Of a DNA stretch of 64,000 bases, positions 45,240 to 56,343 are shown one piece after another (within the stretch, counting starts at the first letter, position 1; the number at the start of each line of letters is the position of its first letter). The notes beneath the pieces are model-generated. The model was given only the letters and a program-made list of their open reading frames with translations, was not told the origin of the DNA and ran no database searches. Location: contig CM043963.1 in the NCBI GenBank assembly GCA_014529385.2, positions 96,858,412 through 96,922,411 on the forward strand, written 5' to 3'. The stretch comes from Adiantum capillus-veneris (lineage: Eukaryota > Streptophyta > Polypodiopsida > Polypodiales > Pteridaceae). A program made the translations under genes and the position numbers.

Positions 45240-45935
45240 CGGATGTACAAGCTTTTAAATGAAAATTATCTCTCTTCTCCATAATCTTTTGAAAAAATCA
45301 ATTTATTGATTTGATCATGTTGAATGACAAGGAAACCTATGAAAATTCTACCCATTTGTAATATGTATTAACTATTTGAATGATGCTGATTTTGTACATT
45401 GAGAATAACTTGTCCAAAAAATAGCATATAAATTTTTCTTTTGTACTAGTTGTGGCTTGTATGTGACATATTATGAAATCTTGTATGTGTCCACAAGGCA
45501 GTGAGAATGTGCCCTGCAAGCCTGCTGTCTGGCCAGGTCTTACTGCCTTGTGGACACAACTATTTTAACTGGTTTTGCAATATTCTGGCATATAGAGAGT
45601 AAAACTTTTACCTATTGAAAAATTTCAAGCCAACCAAAAAATTTATTTAGCTTTAGTTTCCATCATCATCTAAGAAATGCCTGCCAACTGGAGAACCTTT
45701 TGTACAGTTGATTATCATCTCACCTTCAACCATTTAACAAAATAAATATAAAAAAATATAGACATTAAAAGTGGACATTAAGTTTACATAGAGCGACAAA
45801 AAGAGACGTATTGTATTTGCAAAGTAAAAATACATTGAGTTCACAAGTAAACTTGAACCCATTTCAAGGGTTCCAAAGTAAATTGATTCCAATATAGCAG
45901 TTAGTTACAAAAAGAGGTTTTGAAGTCAGAGGGTA
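45240..45935. other. AT-rich intergenic DNA between converging gene Y and the H3-like pseudogene
   Basis: No coding signal. A ~12-bp word, CAGTGAGAATGTG, and an imperfect inverted pair ('GTGTCCACAAGGCAGT' near 45486 and 'ACTGCCTTGTGGACAC' near 45541) could form a hairpin, perhaps a terminator or the end of a small element. Confidence 0.4.
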
Positions 45936-46692
45936 TCAGTCATGCCTTAGGCGACATGCAAGTTGCATGTCCTTGGCCATGATTGTTACACTCTTGGCAT
46001 GGGCAGCACATAAGAACGTGTCCTCAAAGAGACTGACCAAATAAGCCTCTACAGCCTCCTGAATTGATTCAAGGGCAATTGCAGACATCTGAAGCTTGTG
46101 TTGTAGCTTTGTCGCACTTCCTTACATGTCTATGCAAATGGTGCTTTCCTAATAAGCAGGTCCACTATCTTTGGGTAATGCCGAATTTCAGCAATCACTT
46201 GACAAAATCGTCATGCTCTTTGAGGTTGGCGTTGTGGGGGCTTTTGAGCTCCTTGTGGCTTTTCTCTCTACGGTTTTTTGTAGAATTTTGACTTTCAACG
46301 GCACTTGGGAGGAGATTGGGGGGTATCTTTATCCGGATCATAATCCTCATCTCATCATCATTGCTACGCTTATCATTGTTGGGTTGATAAGAAGGCATGG
46401 CACCCATTCCTGTGGGCAATGAATTTTTGGACATAGTGTGGCGACTTGGGCCAGATGGCATCACACCCATTTGGCCTAGAAACGACTTTCCACCCACCCT
46501 ATGATTCACTGGGATGTCCTCCACTTCCCACGTCGGACGCTCATCGGACGTGTCCATCTTTGTGCATTCCGGGTCAGCTAGCTCTTCTTGTTGCCAATTT
46601 GCACGCATCTTCTTCCTTCGCTGTGCCTGATTGGTCTTTGGATTCTTCTTTGCAATCTGTTTGGTCCTTGATCTTTTGAATTTTAAAACCAC
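45936..46692 (-). pseudogene. Histone H3-like pseudogene with a ~165-residue N-terminal tail
   Basis: The minus-strand 3' part encodes an H3 histone fold: 'VIAEIRHYPKIVDLLIRKAP' (start of the fold), '[14 protein letters not shown]' (helix 1), then '[20 protein letters not shown]' (helix 2) and '[20 protein letters not shown]' (helix 3), ending at TGA 45936. Canonical H3 reads [36 protein letters not shown]. An in-frame tail upstream (46692-46195) begins 'RSRTKQIAKKNPKTNQAQRR', recalling ARTKQTARKS, but extends ~165 residues instead of ~45. Frameshifts lie near 46200 and 46086, a TAG at 46130, and no ATG opens the frame. With one base restored, loop 1 has canonical H3 length, unlike plant CENH3. 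It lies ~200 bp downstream of T2 on the same strand. Confidence 0.82.
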
Positions 46693-46881
46693 ATGAAATT
46701 GGAAAACTATTCAAACACATAGAGAGAAATGTCTACTTGTAAAATTGCGTAAACAATCAAACAATGAAAACACTTGATCCAGAAAATGAGAGCATGCAAG
46801 TGTAATGGATTTTCCATTATCATGAGATTATAAATACATCTACTACCTCCTAACCCAAACTTTTTCAACCATAGTCCTTGA

Positions 46882-49671
46882 TCATCGCCACATTGCATGC
46901 CGTGTTGGACCTTGTGAGGATCTCCAGCATTTTGAGGAACGAACATGAACCAATCGACGGGCTTCTTTTGCCAAGAACGATAACCTTGCAAGTTCAATCG
47001 ACACTTTGCGTCCAAAGATGGTGCGGTAAAACCAATTGAATATTTCCCGAAGATAGCATGAGTGCACTAAACACCCTCCATGTCTTGAATTCTTGAAGTA
47101 GACACCCTTGGAACGATAGTGTGACTTCTCCATACCTTGAGCGCTCCAAAGATCCAATGAACCATACATGTTCATAAAGTATGCACCATGGGCATAGAGG
47201 ATTTGCTTCCCATAAAGCCACAACACATCAATGATCAAAACTAAAGCATAGTATAGACCAAGTCAATATAGAAAGCACTCACCATATAGTGTGTAATGTT
47301 CGATTCACCCCATTCACTGACAACTTCCTTTGTGAACACCACCACCAAATTTTGGAATTCTTGTTGTTGCTCACTGGTTGTGCTTGCAAGTCATAGTATT
47401 TTCATCATCTTGTAGAATACCGCCCAAACATGTTGTTGGCTAAGCACAACACTTGCATCTCTATCATTGTCCGTTGTATACTTGCAGAGATCCTTCCACA
47501 ACTCCCATCCACCTTCAAATGTTGATGTTCCAACAACAACACCCCTTTCCTTGGACCGAACCTTCTTCAAAAAATGCCTTGCCTTTAGTCCACTCATGGA
47601 AACTGGTTGGGCCACTTTTTGAGCGCTTGCATTGTTCATTTGTGCAACAATAGAGTTGTTGGTCCCATGACAACTCATTGAATTTAATAGCCCTTCCACT
47701 TTTGAGATAGCATCAAGAAACCTCTCCATAGGTTTCATTGTAAATGCATAATCAATATGACGCTTTAATAAACGATCAAAGATGCCCATAAAATCATGAA
47801 GTGTGTAAAATTTTTGAGAAGGACATTAATTATAGGATTCCATTCATTGTCTTTTGTGGCACGATTGGGCTCCTCCAGCAGAGGACATCGTGTAACCAAA
47901 TGCTCCCTTACACGTGTAATTTGTGAACTGTCATCTTCCTCTATTTTTTTGACCATTGCGATCTTGCATGCATTCCCCTTATAGCCCTTAATGCAAAATG
48001 GACAAAAATACAGAGCTCTTGCCCCTTGTTTGCACCCTAGAATGTGCTTGATTGTTTTCAAATCGCCACCTAAGTGATAGTCAACTTCAAACTCCCCTAT
48101 GCCATCTACTTGGAGTTTTTTCCCAACAAGTTGTGCCTTAATGATACCTATTATCCATGAAATGCATTCAAAATTTCAAGCAAGCACTCCATGGGTCTCC
48201 TTGGGAACCTAAATAGCACCAAGCCACCAAATTTCTTTCTCCAACTGCACACTAGAATATGGTTCACAATCCTCGTTCATCAGAGTAATACTTATCCTTT
48301 CTAATCTTCATTTCTTCACAATCTGACACTCGTCTAGCTTGAGCACAAACACCAACTTTGAACCTAGAATTGCAAAATGTCCAAAATAACATAAGGAAAA
48401 CCATAATTTGATAAAAAAATATTGCATTACTGTAGCCTCACCATTAGGTGGTACAAGATAAAAATGTATCATTGCCATTTGAAGCCTTCTCAAATCAACG
48501 AAATTACTATTTGACATTGAGTAAGGAAATCCCTTGTCCACCCTATGTGCACCTACGCTTGCATTAGCACATTTCTTAACTCCTTTGGACCGCTTGGTAA
48601 AGATGGATGAAGACAATATCTTCTCTATGTGCAAATAGCCTCCTATTTAAAAGTACACGTCTTTGTTCGAGGCCTTCTTAGCAAGATTGACCTTAAGTGG
48701 TATAGGAAAAACATTCTCCGTAATTCCTCTTTCCGTTGAAGCATCCTTAAGGAGACCATATAAGGAAATGTATCCCTTAGTACTAATTCCAACTTCATCA
48801 CAACCCTTTTGTACATCAAGATCGCTCACAAGATTTGAAAACTTTTGCATCTGAATCTCCTTTGTGAAAACATTTTTTAAATGTTCTATATTTGGTGCTC
48901 ATAAAAGGGCTACAACATCCAATTTCTTGAGGCACAAACTTAAAAAATGGATGCGATCCTCCTGGCTATGGCCACCACACAGCTCTTGGATAAAATCTGT
49001 ACAAGAATGAACAAAATCATTTCAACAAAATTCCTACAAGAATGGACAAAAACATTACCACAGAAGCATAGATTGGAGTGTATTAAAATGTACCTTGTAG
49101 CTGTAAACCTTCTTTTTCTAGCACCACCTTCGGGGGCTAAAGTCTCTATGGCATTGAATCTCCTCTTACGTTTCCTTGCACCTAAGGGTGTCTTTTTAAG
49201 ATGCAGGATCTTATCTTCAAGCTTTGCAATCTTAGCATCCTTCTCTTCCTCCTGTAGCTTAAGAGTTTCAACTTCCTCCTCCGCATGAAAGATCCTTTTG
49301 TGCAATCCACTAGTGGAATGGGAAAGAAGTTGACATTGATGCAAAGACCATTGTGTGCTATTAGCTCCAATAGTCGACAACTGCTTGCAGTATCCAAAAA
49401 GACCTTGCTCCCCTCTACCTACATATTGTAAGAATGAAGCAAGGCTATTGAATGTTGGATACACATTGATGGTTGGATCACTAGGGTAGAGGAAACCATG
49501 CCTCCAAAGGTCCATGTTGGTGTGACCTGCACCACGACGTTGTTGTGCAGTTTGCAAGTAATGACTCTTTGAGGGTGCAAAGTCCTTTGGTAGTTGAACA
49601 AATAGAGAAACCGTTTCCAAATTTGATGATATTGTTGTGGATGGGAGGTTTCTTATGTTGCCTAGATCCAT
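46882..49671 (-). pseudogene. T2: fuller copy of the unfamiliar DDE-transposase-like gene
   Basis: On the minus strand, Met 49671 starts a frame with 'NMDLWRHGFLYPSDPTINVY', 'FLQYVGRGEQGLFGY', a coiled coil ('EEEVETLKLQEEEKDAKIAK') and 'KTPLGARKRKRRF'. Next come 'EVGISTKGYISLYG' (48647-48850), 'VDLRRLQMAMIHFYLVPPN' (48308-48634) and 'LVFVLKLDECQIVKK'. Then follow 'LQVDGIGEFEVDYHLGGDLK' and 'CPFC' (48160-47990), 'HLVTRCPLLEEPN', an Ala/Lys-rich part (47391-47789) and 'WSAQGMEKSHYRSKGVYF' (47238-46882). KLDE, GGDLK, CxxC and GMExxH match the layout of DDE transposases with a zinc-binding insertion. Several stops and frameshifts make it defective. Its order matches T1. Confidence 0.65.
48364..48441 (-). 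other. Probable GT-AG intron in T2 (78 bp)
   Basis: The minus-strand donor is AATG|GTGAGG and the acceptor TTCTAG|GTTC. Splicing joins 'LVPPN' to 'GSKLVFVLKLDE' in frame (phase 1), removing an unconserved hydrophobic stretch. T1 keeps a GTGAGA donor at the equivalent place (~30842), just before its first duplicated block. Confidence 0.75.
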
Positions 49672-49726
49672 GGCAAGATAAATAAAGCTGGCCTCAAGCA
49701 AGAGTGGAGAGCTGCGTAGCAGAGGC

Positions 49727-49885
49727 ACAGAGTGGAGAGGTGATCTATGGAGTGAAGAGCTATGGGATGAAGAGCTTCAAGAGATCTACGGAGTGGAGAG
49801 GAGAACTATGGAGTGGAGAGCTACAGGAGAGCTATGGAGTGGAGTGCTATGGGGGGAGAGCTACAACAAAGCTATGGAGTGGACC
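49727..49885. repeat. Minisatellite, 'GAGCTATGGAGTGGA' units
   Basis: Seven or more imperfect 12-22-bp units of GGAGTGGAGAG and GAGCTAYGG lie just upstream (minus sense) of T2. The open frames they create (for example + strand 49704-50051) are by-products. Confidence 0.85.
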
Positions 49886-50445
49886 TGCGAGACAAAGAGA
49901 CGGAAGAAAGAAGAGTGTGTCCTTAAAAGTAGGAGAGAGAAGAGAGAGGGAGAGGAGTGAGAGAGGGAATGAGAAAGAGTGTGTGCTGAAAAGTAGGAGA
50001 GTGAAGAGAGAGAGGAGTGAGAGAGAGGGGAGTGATTTTGGAGGGAAATAAAAAAAGGTGGAAACTTTCATATTTTGCAGGTCTAGTAGTGATATTTTGA
50101 GAGAGAAATTTGATTTCTGGGTATACATATATGTTAGGGAGAATTTTTTAGTGAAAGTGAGTTTTTTTTGAATTTTTTTGAAAAAAGTGCTTTTTTGGGC
50201 TGAGGCTATGGATGCCCTTGATGATGTGACAAATTAAAGGAGGGGAGGGTAGTTATTGATTATCATAAGGACTACCACTCTTTTGGATAGAGAGAGAATG
50301 TACCTATCCTCTCTCCCTAGCCTCTATTTTCAACCTACAAAAAGCCTATGATAGCCTAAAAAAAAGCATATGGGAATACCTTCATTCAATGACCTTGTCT
50401 CCTAAACCACACACATTTTCAGCCTTAATCCCTTAAAATTAGGAA
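49886..50445. other. GA-rich region upstream of T2, otherwise unassigned
   Basis: Purine-rich 'AGGAGAGAGAAGAGAGAG' sequence occurs twice (near 49930 and 49995) with a shared 'AAGAGTGTGT' block. A promoter for T2 may lie here, but no specific site is identifiable. Confidence 0.4.
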
Positions 50446-50520
50446 TCCTTACAAGGCCCTTTTGGGGTTCATATTTTTCCTAATGGAATAGCCATTTTTG
50501 TTTGCTCATGTCAAATACTT
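50446..50520 (-). pseudogene. Gypsy B-like integrase scrap
   Basis: 'CCTTACAAGGCCCTTTTGGG' and the following 'GTTCATATTTTTCCTAATGG' closely match 14844-14880 of gypsy B in the same orientation. Only ~75 bp remain. Confidence 0.65.
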
Positions 50521-50689
50521 GCATGATGCCATATGCCTTTGAGATATAAGGATACACCATTGTATCCGTACACAAGCCCTCACCTTGCCTCATGTGAAAA
50601 CTACTTAGAGCTTCCTTACCCTCACCCTTCTCCTTCTAGACATAAGTGGCATCCTAAACTACAAACATTGATACATGGAGAAAAGGACT

Positions 50690-51284
50690 CTATATCCAAG
50701 TGCTCGAAAAAAACCTAGATTAAGTGTAATCCCACCTACAAATTTGAAGGTTTACTTCTAAATTCTAGATTTATAGTTGAGAAAACATACAAAGCTCATA
50801 GAAATTAGAAGAGATGAGTTACATATCAAAGGGGAGGCATAGAATCATCATCATACATGCAATCTAAGAAATTCAAATATAAAAACTTTCAAATATAGTA
50901 AATTTGTCTCTACAACTCTATCATATGTAGGTGTTTTAAATTTCAATTTTTTGTAGGATTATCTAAAAGCCCTTGATCACAACCTCCAAATTTAGTAAAA
51001 AGCTTAAAATTTAAAGGCAAATCCCCAAATTTTATAGGAACATTTTAAGAAAATCATGTAAAGACCTTCAAATATAATTTTCTCATATGTAAGTTTTTCA
51101 AGTTTTTGAAAAAGAGCAATATGTATCTGAGTACTCGGAAAAAGGCTAGATCTAGTGTTATCCCACCTACAACTTTTAAATTCTAGATTTGAAGGTGAGG
51201 AAAACCATGAAGTTTATAGAATCTTAGTGTAGAAGCACTCAAACATATTAAATCTCGAGACTCGTCTATAGATTTTCTAAGATT
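50690..51284. repeat. Diverged direct repeat, ~435-bp spacing
   Basis: A block with 'TCCCACCTACAA', 'AAATTCTAGATTT' and 'TTATAGAA' occurs at about 50697-50810 and again at about 51131-51225. The rest is AT-rich with 'CTTCAAATATA' words. No coding signal was found. Confidence 0.55.
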
Positions 51285-51563
51285 TTGGGAAAAAGCACTA
51301 TGTATCGAAGGAGAAGGGTACCCACTACCATTTTCACTGATAGTCAGAGTGCTATGACAGTTGCAAGGAATCCAGTATTTCATGCAAGAACAAAGCACAT
51401 ACAGGTTTACTACCACTATGTCAGGGAAAGGCTACATGCAGGGGAGATCACACTAACTTACTGTCCTACACAGGATAACGTTGCAGATCTATTTACGAAG
51501 GCGTTATCACGAGAAAAGTTTGAAGCTTTCCGAAAAGCTTTGGGCTTACTCTCATACACATGA
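51285..51563 (+). pseudogene. Second copia element: RNase H C-terminus
   Basis: A 92-residue frame contains 'FTDSQSAMTVARNPVFHART', 'KHIQVYYHYVRERL' and 'TQDNVADLFTKALSREKFEA', the end of copia RNase H. The DxQSA motif keeps a catalytic Asp. It ends at TGA 51561, close to a polypurine tract. The 5' sequence before ~51310 does not match copia, so the element is 5'-truncated. Confidence 0.93.
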
Positions 51564-51600
51564 TGATCTGCTACCTTGTACAGATTCACACTATCACTAC

Positions 51601-51889
51601 AGGGGGGATTTGTAGACATGTAGTAGTGTTAGTGTGTATACGTGCTTCACCAGGGGCACTTTTCTCCCACTGGGTTTTTCCCCTTGGACATCTGGTGTGA
51701 AAGGACACCTTATCTCTTAGGGTTTCATATAAGCTTTGTAGCTCTGGGTTTGTAGATACACTATTATTCTAATACAGAGAGAGAGACTACAGAGATCTCA
51801 TACGCAAGCTCTGTGTCTTCTCCTTCTCCATCTTCTTCCTACTCTGAGTTGCTGTCTTCCTTCTGTTTCCTGTTTCATCATCTTCAACA
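51601..51889 (+). repeat. Polypurine tract and 3' LTR of the second copia element
   Basis: AGGGGGGATT precedes TGTAGACATG at 51611. An LTR-like stretch follows, with a candidate end 'CTTCAACA' at 51889. A GA run at 51777-51786 and 'TCTCCTTCTCC' pyrimidines lie inside. No second LTR is present in the window and no target duplication could be checked, so the right border is tentative. The sequence differs from the LTRs at 20128 and 27823. Confidence 0.7.
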
Positions 51890-52395
51890 AAAATTGATTA
51901 TAATTAAGGGACTGCATCTAATCCCCTTCTTCTTTATAGAAAACGATTTAGCTTCGTTCCTTAATCTCTTTGATTGCCAACTCGATAATCTTTGAGCTTT
52001 TGTGAACAAACCCATCTGCAAAATAGTCCCACTACGTGAAATATGTTTTGGCCAGTTCTTGAACCTTATTTTAAACTCGAAGGTTACCACTTCTTCAAAG
52101 GTCGAAATCATCCGATCTTCTGGAATTCCTCAGCTCTTCATCTCCGCTTTATAACAGGCAAGGAGTCCATCTGGATCATCTCCTTGAAAAATTCCATAAT
52201 GTTCATGTACAACATCAAGTTCTATCTCCAGTGCATCATCAATATTCTCTTTCATCTTCATAGCTTTTACTTCTTGCAAACATCTTTGAACTAAGGCCAA
52301 CATTTTTGGCAGATCTGTAGCTGCTAGACCTTTATCAGATCTATTGAAATTGTTATCTTCAATAAACTACATCAACTCTGCTGGAATCTCCATCT
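51890..52395 (-). pseudogene. Gypsy D gag, N-terminal part
   Basis: On the minus strand an ATG at ~52395 starts 'MEIPAEL', followed by a stop, then 'RSDKGLAATDLPKMLALVQR', 'ENIDDALEIELDVVHEHYGI' and 'GIPEDRMISTFEEVVTFEF', with another stop. The position just after a primer site suits a gag leader protein. Sequence similarity to known gag is weak, so the call rests mainly on context. It is cut off by the copia LTR at 51889. Confidence 0.5.
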
Positions 52396-52418
52396 TTACC
52401 TCCCACCCCGGCTCATTT

Positions 52419-52434
52419 CACGTCGGGTTCACCA
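52419..52434 (-). other. Primer-binding site of gypsy D
   Basis: The minus strand reads TGGTGAACCCGACGTG, four bases after an LTR end CCCCGACA. It starts TGG as primer sites do, but the priming tRNA was not determined. Confidence 0.55.
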
Positions 52435-52438
52435 AGAA

Positions 52439-53500
52439 TGTCGGGGGATTTGTATATGAAAGGTGAGCTGGGAAGGCACGGGGCCCCTCGATGTGAGAGG
52501 TGTGAGGGAAAGAGTTGTAGCAGACGCAAATAATGAAGATAGATCTTAAAACAAACAGATTGAAACTTGATAACTTAAATCAAATATTGAACCATACCCC
52601 TGTTTGAATCAAATATTAATGGACGAGTTTATGTTCCTTGTAAGGATTATCGTGCTTTAATCTAGGTGCTAATCAAGAAAACCATTACAAAACTACCTTG
52701 AACTGCTTCATTTTCCTTCTGCTTCTTCCTGCTTCTTCGACTTCCAATGGCCTTAGGTGGTCCGATATGGCTTAAGGCGTTCGGCTTAGGATTTATGGCT
52801 TAATTCCGGATTTGAATGGGCTTATGCCGGCTTGTTTAAGAGAGATTTTGATTATGCTGGTTAAGGATTTGATGGCTTATGAGAGTGAGGGTTTGATTTA
52901 AGAGGGTTAAGAAAGCTTGGTTTAAGCTTAAGACCTCCGATGGATAAGTGATTTGAGATTCTTTGCTTAGAGCTTATGATTAGGATTGCTCAATGAGATG
53001 GAGAGGCTTGGCTTAAATGGGGTATGCAGGTTTGGTTTAAAGAGCTTAAGGTTGATGGTGGCTAATGAGATTAGAGAGGCTTTGGCTTAGAGATTAAGGT
53101 TGCCTAGGACGTCTTGGATCTCCTCCCAAGGAAACGAGAGTCGCACCCACTTTTTTATTTATAATAACTCCCCAGGCTGCATGGGAAAAAACCTCCTTAC
53201 TAAAAATGGCCAACCCATTAGCGATGTCGCTAATGGGAATGGCTCCCTGATGACGTGGCAGGCTGATTTTCTCATCACTGCCAAACTGCGTAGGATCGGC
53301 AACAAATGGTGCACCCTGGCCTTCCGGTGGATCCCCCCTTCATGCACACAGGTGTCTGAGCCTTGTCAAGGCCAGCGCGAACCCGTTTCCTGCTCGCTAT
53401 CTTCCCCTTCGCTGCCTGCGCCATCTCTTTATTAAGCTTTCCTTTTCTTCTTCCCTTATTGGCTTCACACCCTATTAAAAAACAGGGTGGCCATAGTGCC
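52439..53500 (-). repeat. Probable 5' LTR of gypsy D
   Basis: Its primer-proximal end is CCCCGACA on the minus strand (plus TGTCGGGG at 52439). The region has many 'GGCTTAAG' and 'GGTTTGATTTAAG' words. The outer end (expected ...CA on plus) was not found; PPR-like coding sequence begins near 53510. Confidence 0.5.
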
Positions 53501-53509
53501 TATTATTCA

Positions 53510-54100
53510 TTGGGTGCCCTCCAAGCCTTGGGCGGCCACTTCATTAAGAACACCACATTTGGTATACATATCGGCAAAGGCATCTTCTGACAGTGGCTTC
53601 CATAAAAAAAACATCGTATTTGGTATAAATATCGACCAAAGCTTTACTGAGTTTCGGAAATTATCCCAGGCAAGCACTAACCCTCTTTTGCCATCCATAA
53701 GAGGCCATGGTTTGTCGTTGTGGAGACCATCAGACTTGAAAATACACCTGCTAGTGGAGACAGCCTTCAATTGACACCATAACTGGCATATATATTGACC
53801 AAGGCATTGCATTTGGATCCCATGGCTCCTATGGTTTGAATAAATGACTTTGAACATCTATTAGCCAACCATGTATATAATTCGCCTGAAGCACTGATAG
53901 ACGAACTCGATTGATCAAGGCGACCAGAGCGGTTTGGAACCAGCCCTCGGTGATACTTAAACTGGCCATATCTTGCCAACCAAAAACCCGATTGACAAAC
54001 TGGAAAGACCGACATACTCCTGGAAGTGAGCACTTCGGACCCATGCATTCCTATCATCTTTGACCTTTTATCAGCAATGCCCAATCCGGTAGAGATCTGC
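53510..54100 (-). pseudogene. Pentatricopeptide repeat (PPR) protein remnant
   Basis: Three PPR helix-A signatures lie on the minus strand in different frames: 'NALVNIYASYGV' (~53800), 'KALVDIYTKYDV' (~53625) and 'DAFADMYTKCGVLNE' (~53560). Intact relatives read NALVDMYAKCG. After the first comes 'GVFSSLMVSTTTNHGLL', like VFDxLxxRNVVSWNALI. PPR proteins bind and process organelle RNA in chloroplasts and mitochondria and form very large families in land plants. Stops and frameshifts show this copy is dead. Spacing is shorter than the usual ~35 x n residues, so repeats have been lost. Confidence 0.78.
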
Positions 54101-54636
54101 TACTGACTGAACTTACAACTATATAACTTCCTATCTGTCCGATTAACGAGCCGTAAAGATAGGACTGTGGAGCCCTTCAAGTACTTCAACTTTGATCAAT
54201 AAAATCCCAGCTATGACCACTTCAAGCATACTCACTATTTAGCATTACCAAGACAACTTTTGACCCTTACAGCCGCATCTGGAAGACTTTTATCTTAATG
54301 TTGGCCTGTTAGCAAGCCCGTATTACTGCTGAATAATCCTCTAAGATTCAAATAATCCTGATTGGCATTCCTTTGCTCATTTTCTTTTTATGGAAGCAGA
54401 GCGATAGGACAATGGTTGCTTAATAAAAGAGACTTTCTTGAATATCGATTGGAATTAATCTAAAGAATGAAAGAAAAGTTAAGCCATGTGAGGCTCAAAA
54501 ATTAAAGGTGAAAAAACATTTATTGATATATATGTATGTGTGTCAAAATAAAATTTAAAATAAAAATATACATATATAAGTAAATAACTAAATAAATAAA
54601 TAAACCTATTCTATTTCTTTATGGAGTTCAAAAAAG

Positions 54637-55031
<395 letters not shown>

Positions 55032-55115
55032 AAAGGGTGTAGAGGATTCCTACATGCAACACGTAGCAAGAAGAAGAAGATGAAGAGGAAGAAGAAGAAG
55101 CGAGTTTTAACATCG

Positions 55116-55376
<261 letters not shown>

Positions 55377-55524
55377 ATTGACTGACTGTTGAACGCGTAT
55401 TAGTGATTGAGAGAGAGAGGCAATGTGCATATGTGTGCATGGTACACACCACCAATGTTTGGGAAAAATCATTTTTCCATTCAAACAAATAGAATCAACC
55501 AAAAAGGAGGTGAGAAGAAGAGTT

Positions 55525-55644
<120 letters not shown>

Positions 55645-55689
55645 ATGGCAAGAAAACTCCTGGCTGATTTTACTATATGTGAAGGAAAC

Positions 55690-55870
55690 TAGAATTGCCT
55701 TTCTTCAAATGTACTCACTATGCTTGCACCTTGAAGGCATGTGGTTGTATTGAAGACCTTCACATGGGTGAGAGAATTCATGATGAGACCAGGGACTGTT
55801 GAAGAAACATATGTGCTTGGCAATAGTTTGGTTGATATGTATATATGTCAAATCTGTTTACTCTATTAGG
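55690..55870 (+). pseudogene. PPR protein remnant, + strand
   Basis: 'CTLKACGCIEDLHMGERIHD' is the widely conserved PPR stretch (VLKACGSLxALxxGxxIH), followed after a stop and frameshift by 'YVLGNSLVDMYIC', which matches VxxxNSLVDMYxKCG. Only about one and a half repeats survive. It is opposite in orientation to the PPR remnant at 53.5-54.1 kb, with the microsatellite cluster in between. Confidence 0.75.
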
Positions 55871-56343
55871 CAATGGTCATGCGAGGCATAGGTATTAGTT
55901 ACTATGGACAATACTACACGAGAGTACTGCTCAAGTTATCCACATTTTCTCTCTTTTGATGAGCTGGAAGGTGGTCCGATAATGGATGAATAGATACAAA
56001 TCCATCCCATCCACGCATATCTCACTAATCAAGATTTTCTTCGTAATTATTGGGTTTAAAATAAGCATGAATAGACAAACAAAGAAAGGGGTCCTTCTTC
56101 TTCTCTTGGATCACCAAAAGTCAAGACTAGGAAGAACATTTGTGTAGTGGTGGCACTAAGTTAGTGCAAGCAAACACTGGGGGTGTCAAGGAATGAATAC
56201 AAGCAAACACTGGGGGTGTCAAGGAATGAATACAAGGAAACATTCTAGCAACTCTTGTACCACGAGACATTTTTTGAGCTATAAAAATCAAATTTCAGCA
56301 AAGACACCGTTCTATCGGGTGTGCACAACACTTTGAATCAAAT
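55871..56343. other. Unassigned, with a 33-bp perfect tandem duplication
   Basis: GCAAACACTGGGGGTGTCAA and the next 13 bases are repeated head to tail at 56170-56202 and 56203-56235. No gene was recognised. Confidence 0.7.

Noticed and set aside
45936-46692. Assignment of the H3-like pseudogene as centromeric CENH3
   Set aside because: The long tail is suggestive, but loop 1 appears to have canonical H3 length and the helix 2 and 3 sequences are H3.1/H3.3-like. The tail alone is not enough.
47241-47282. 42-nt GT-AG segment in T2 as an intron
   Set aside because: It has good-looking borders but is too short for a plant intron, and removal does not keep the frame.
48851-49093. 243-nt candidate intron after the coiled coil of T2
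   Set aside because: Donor and acceptor look plausible, but the phases do not match the next conserved frame.
46882-49671. T2 as a member of hAT, CACTA or KDZ families
   Set aside because: The general D-D-CxxC-E layout is shared, but the characteristic motifs of those families, as I know them, are absent. Left unnamed.
49704-50051. 115-codon + strand frame rich in Arg, Glu and Ser
   Set aside because: It is produced by the GGAGTGGAGAG minisatellite and GA-rich DNA upstream of T2.
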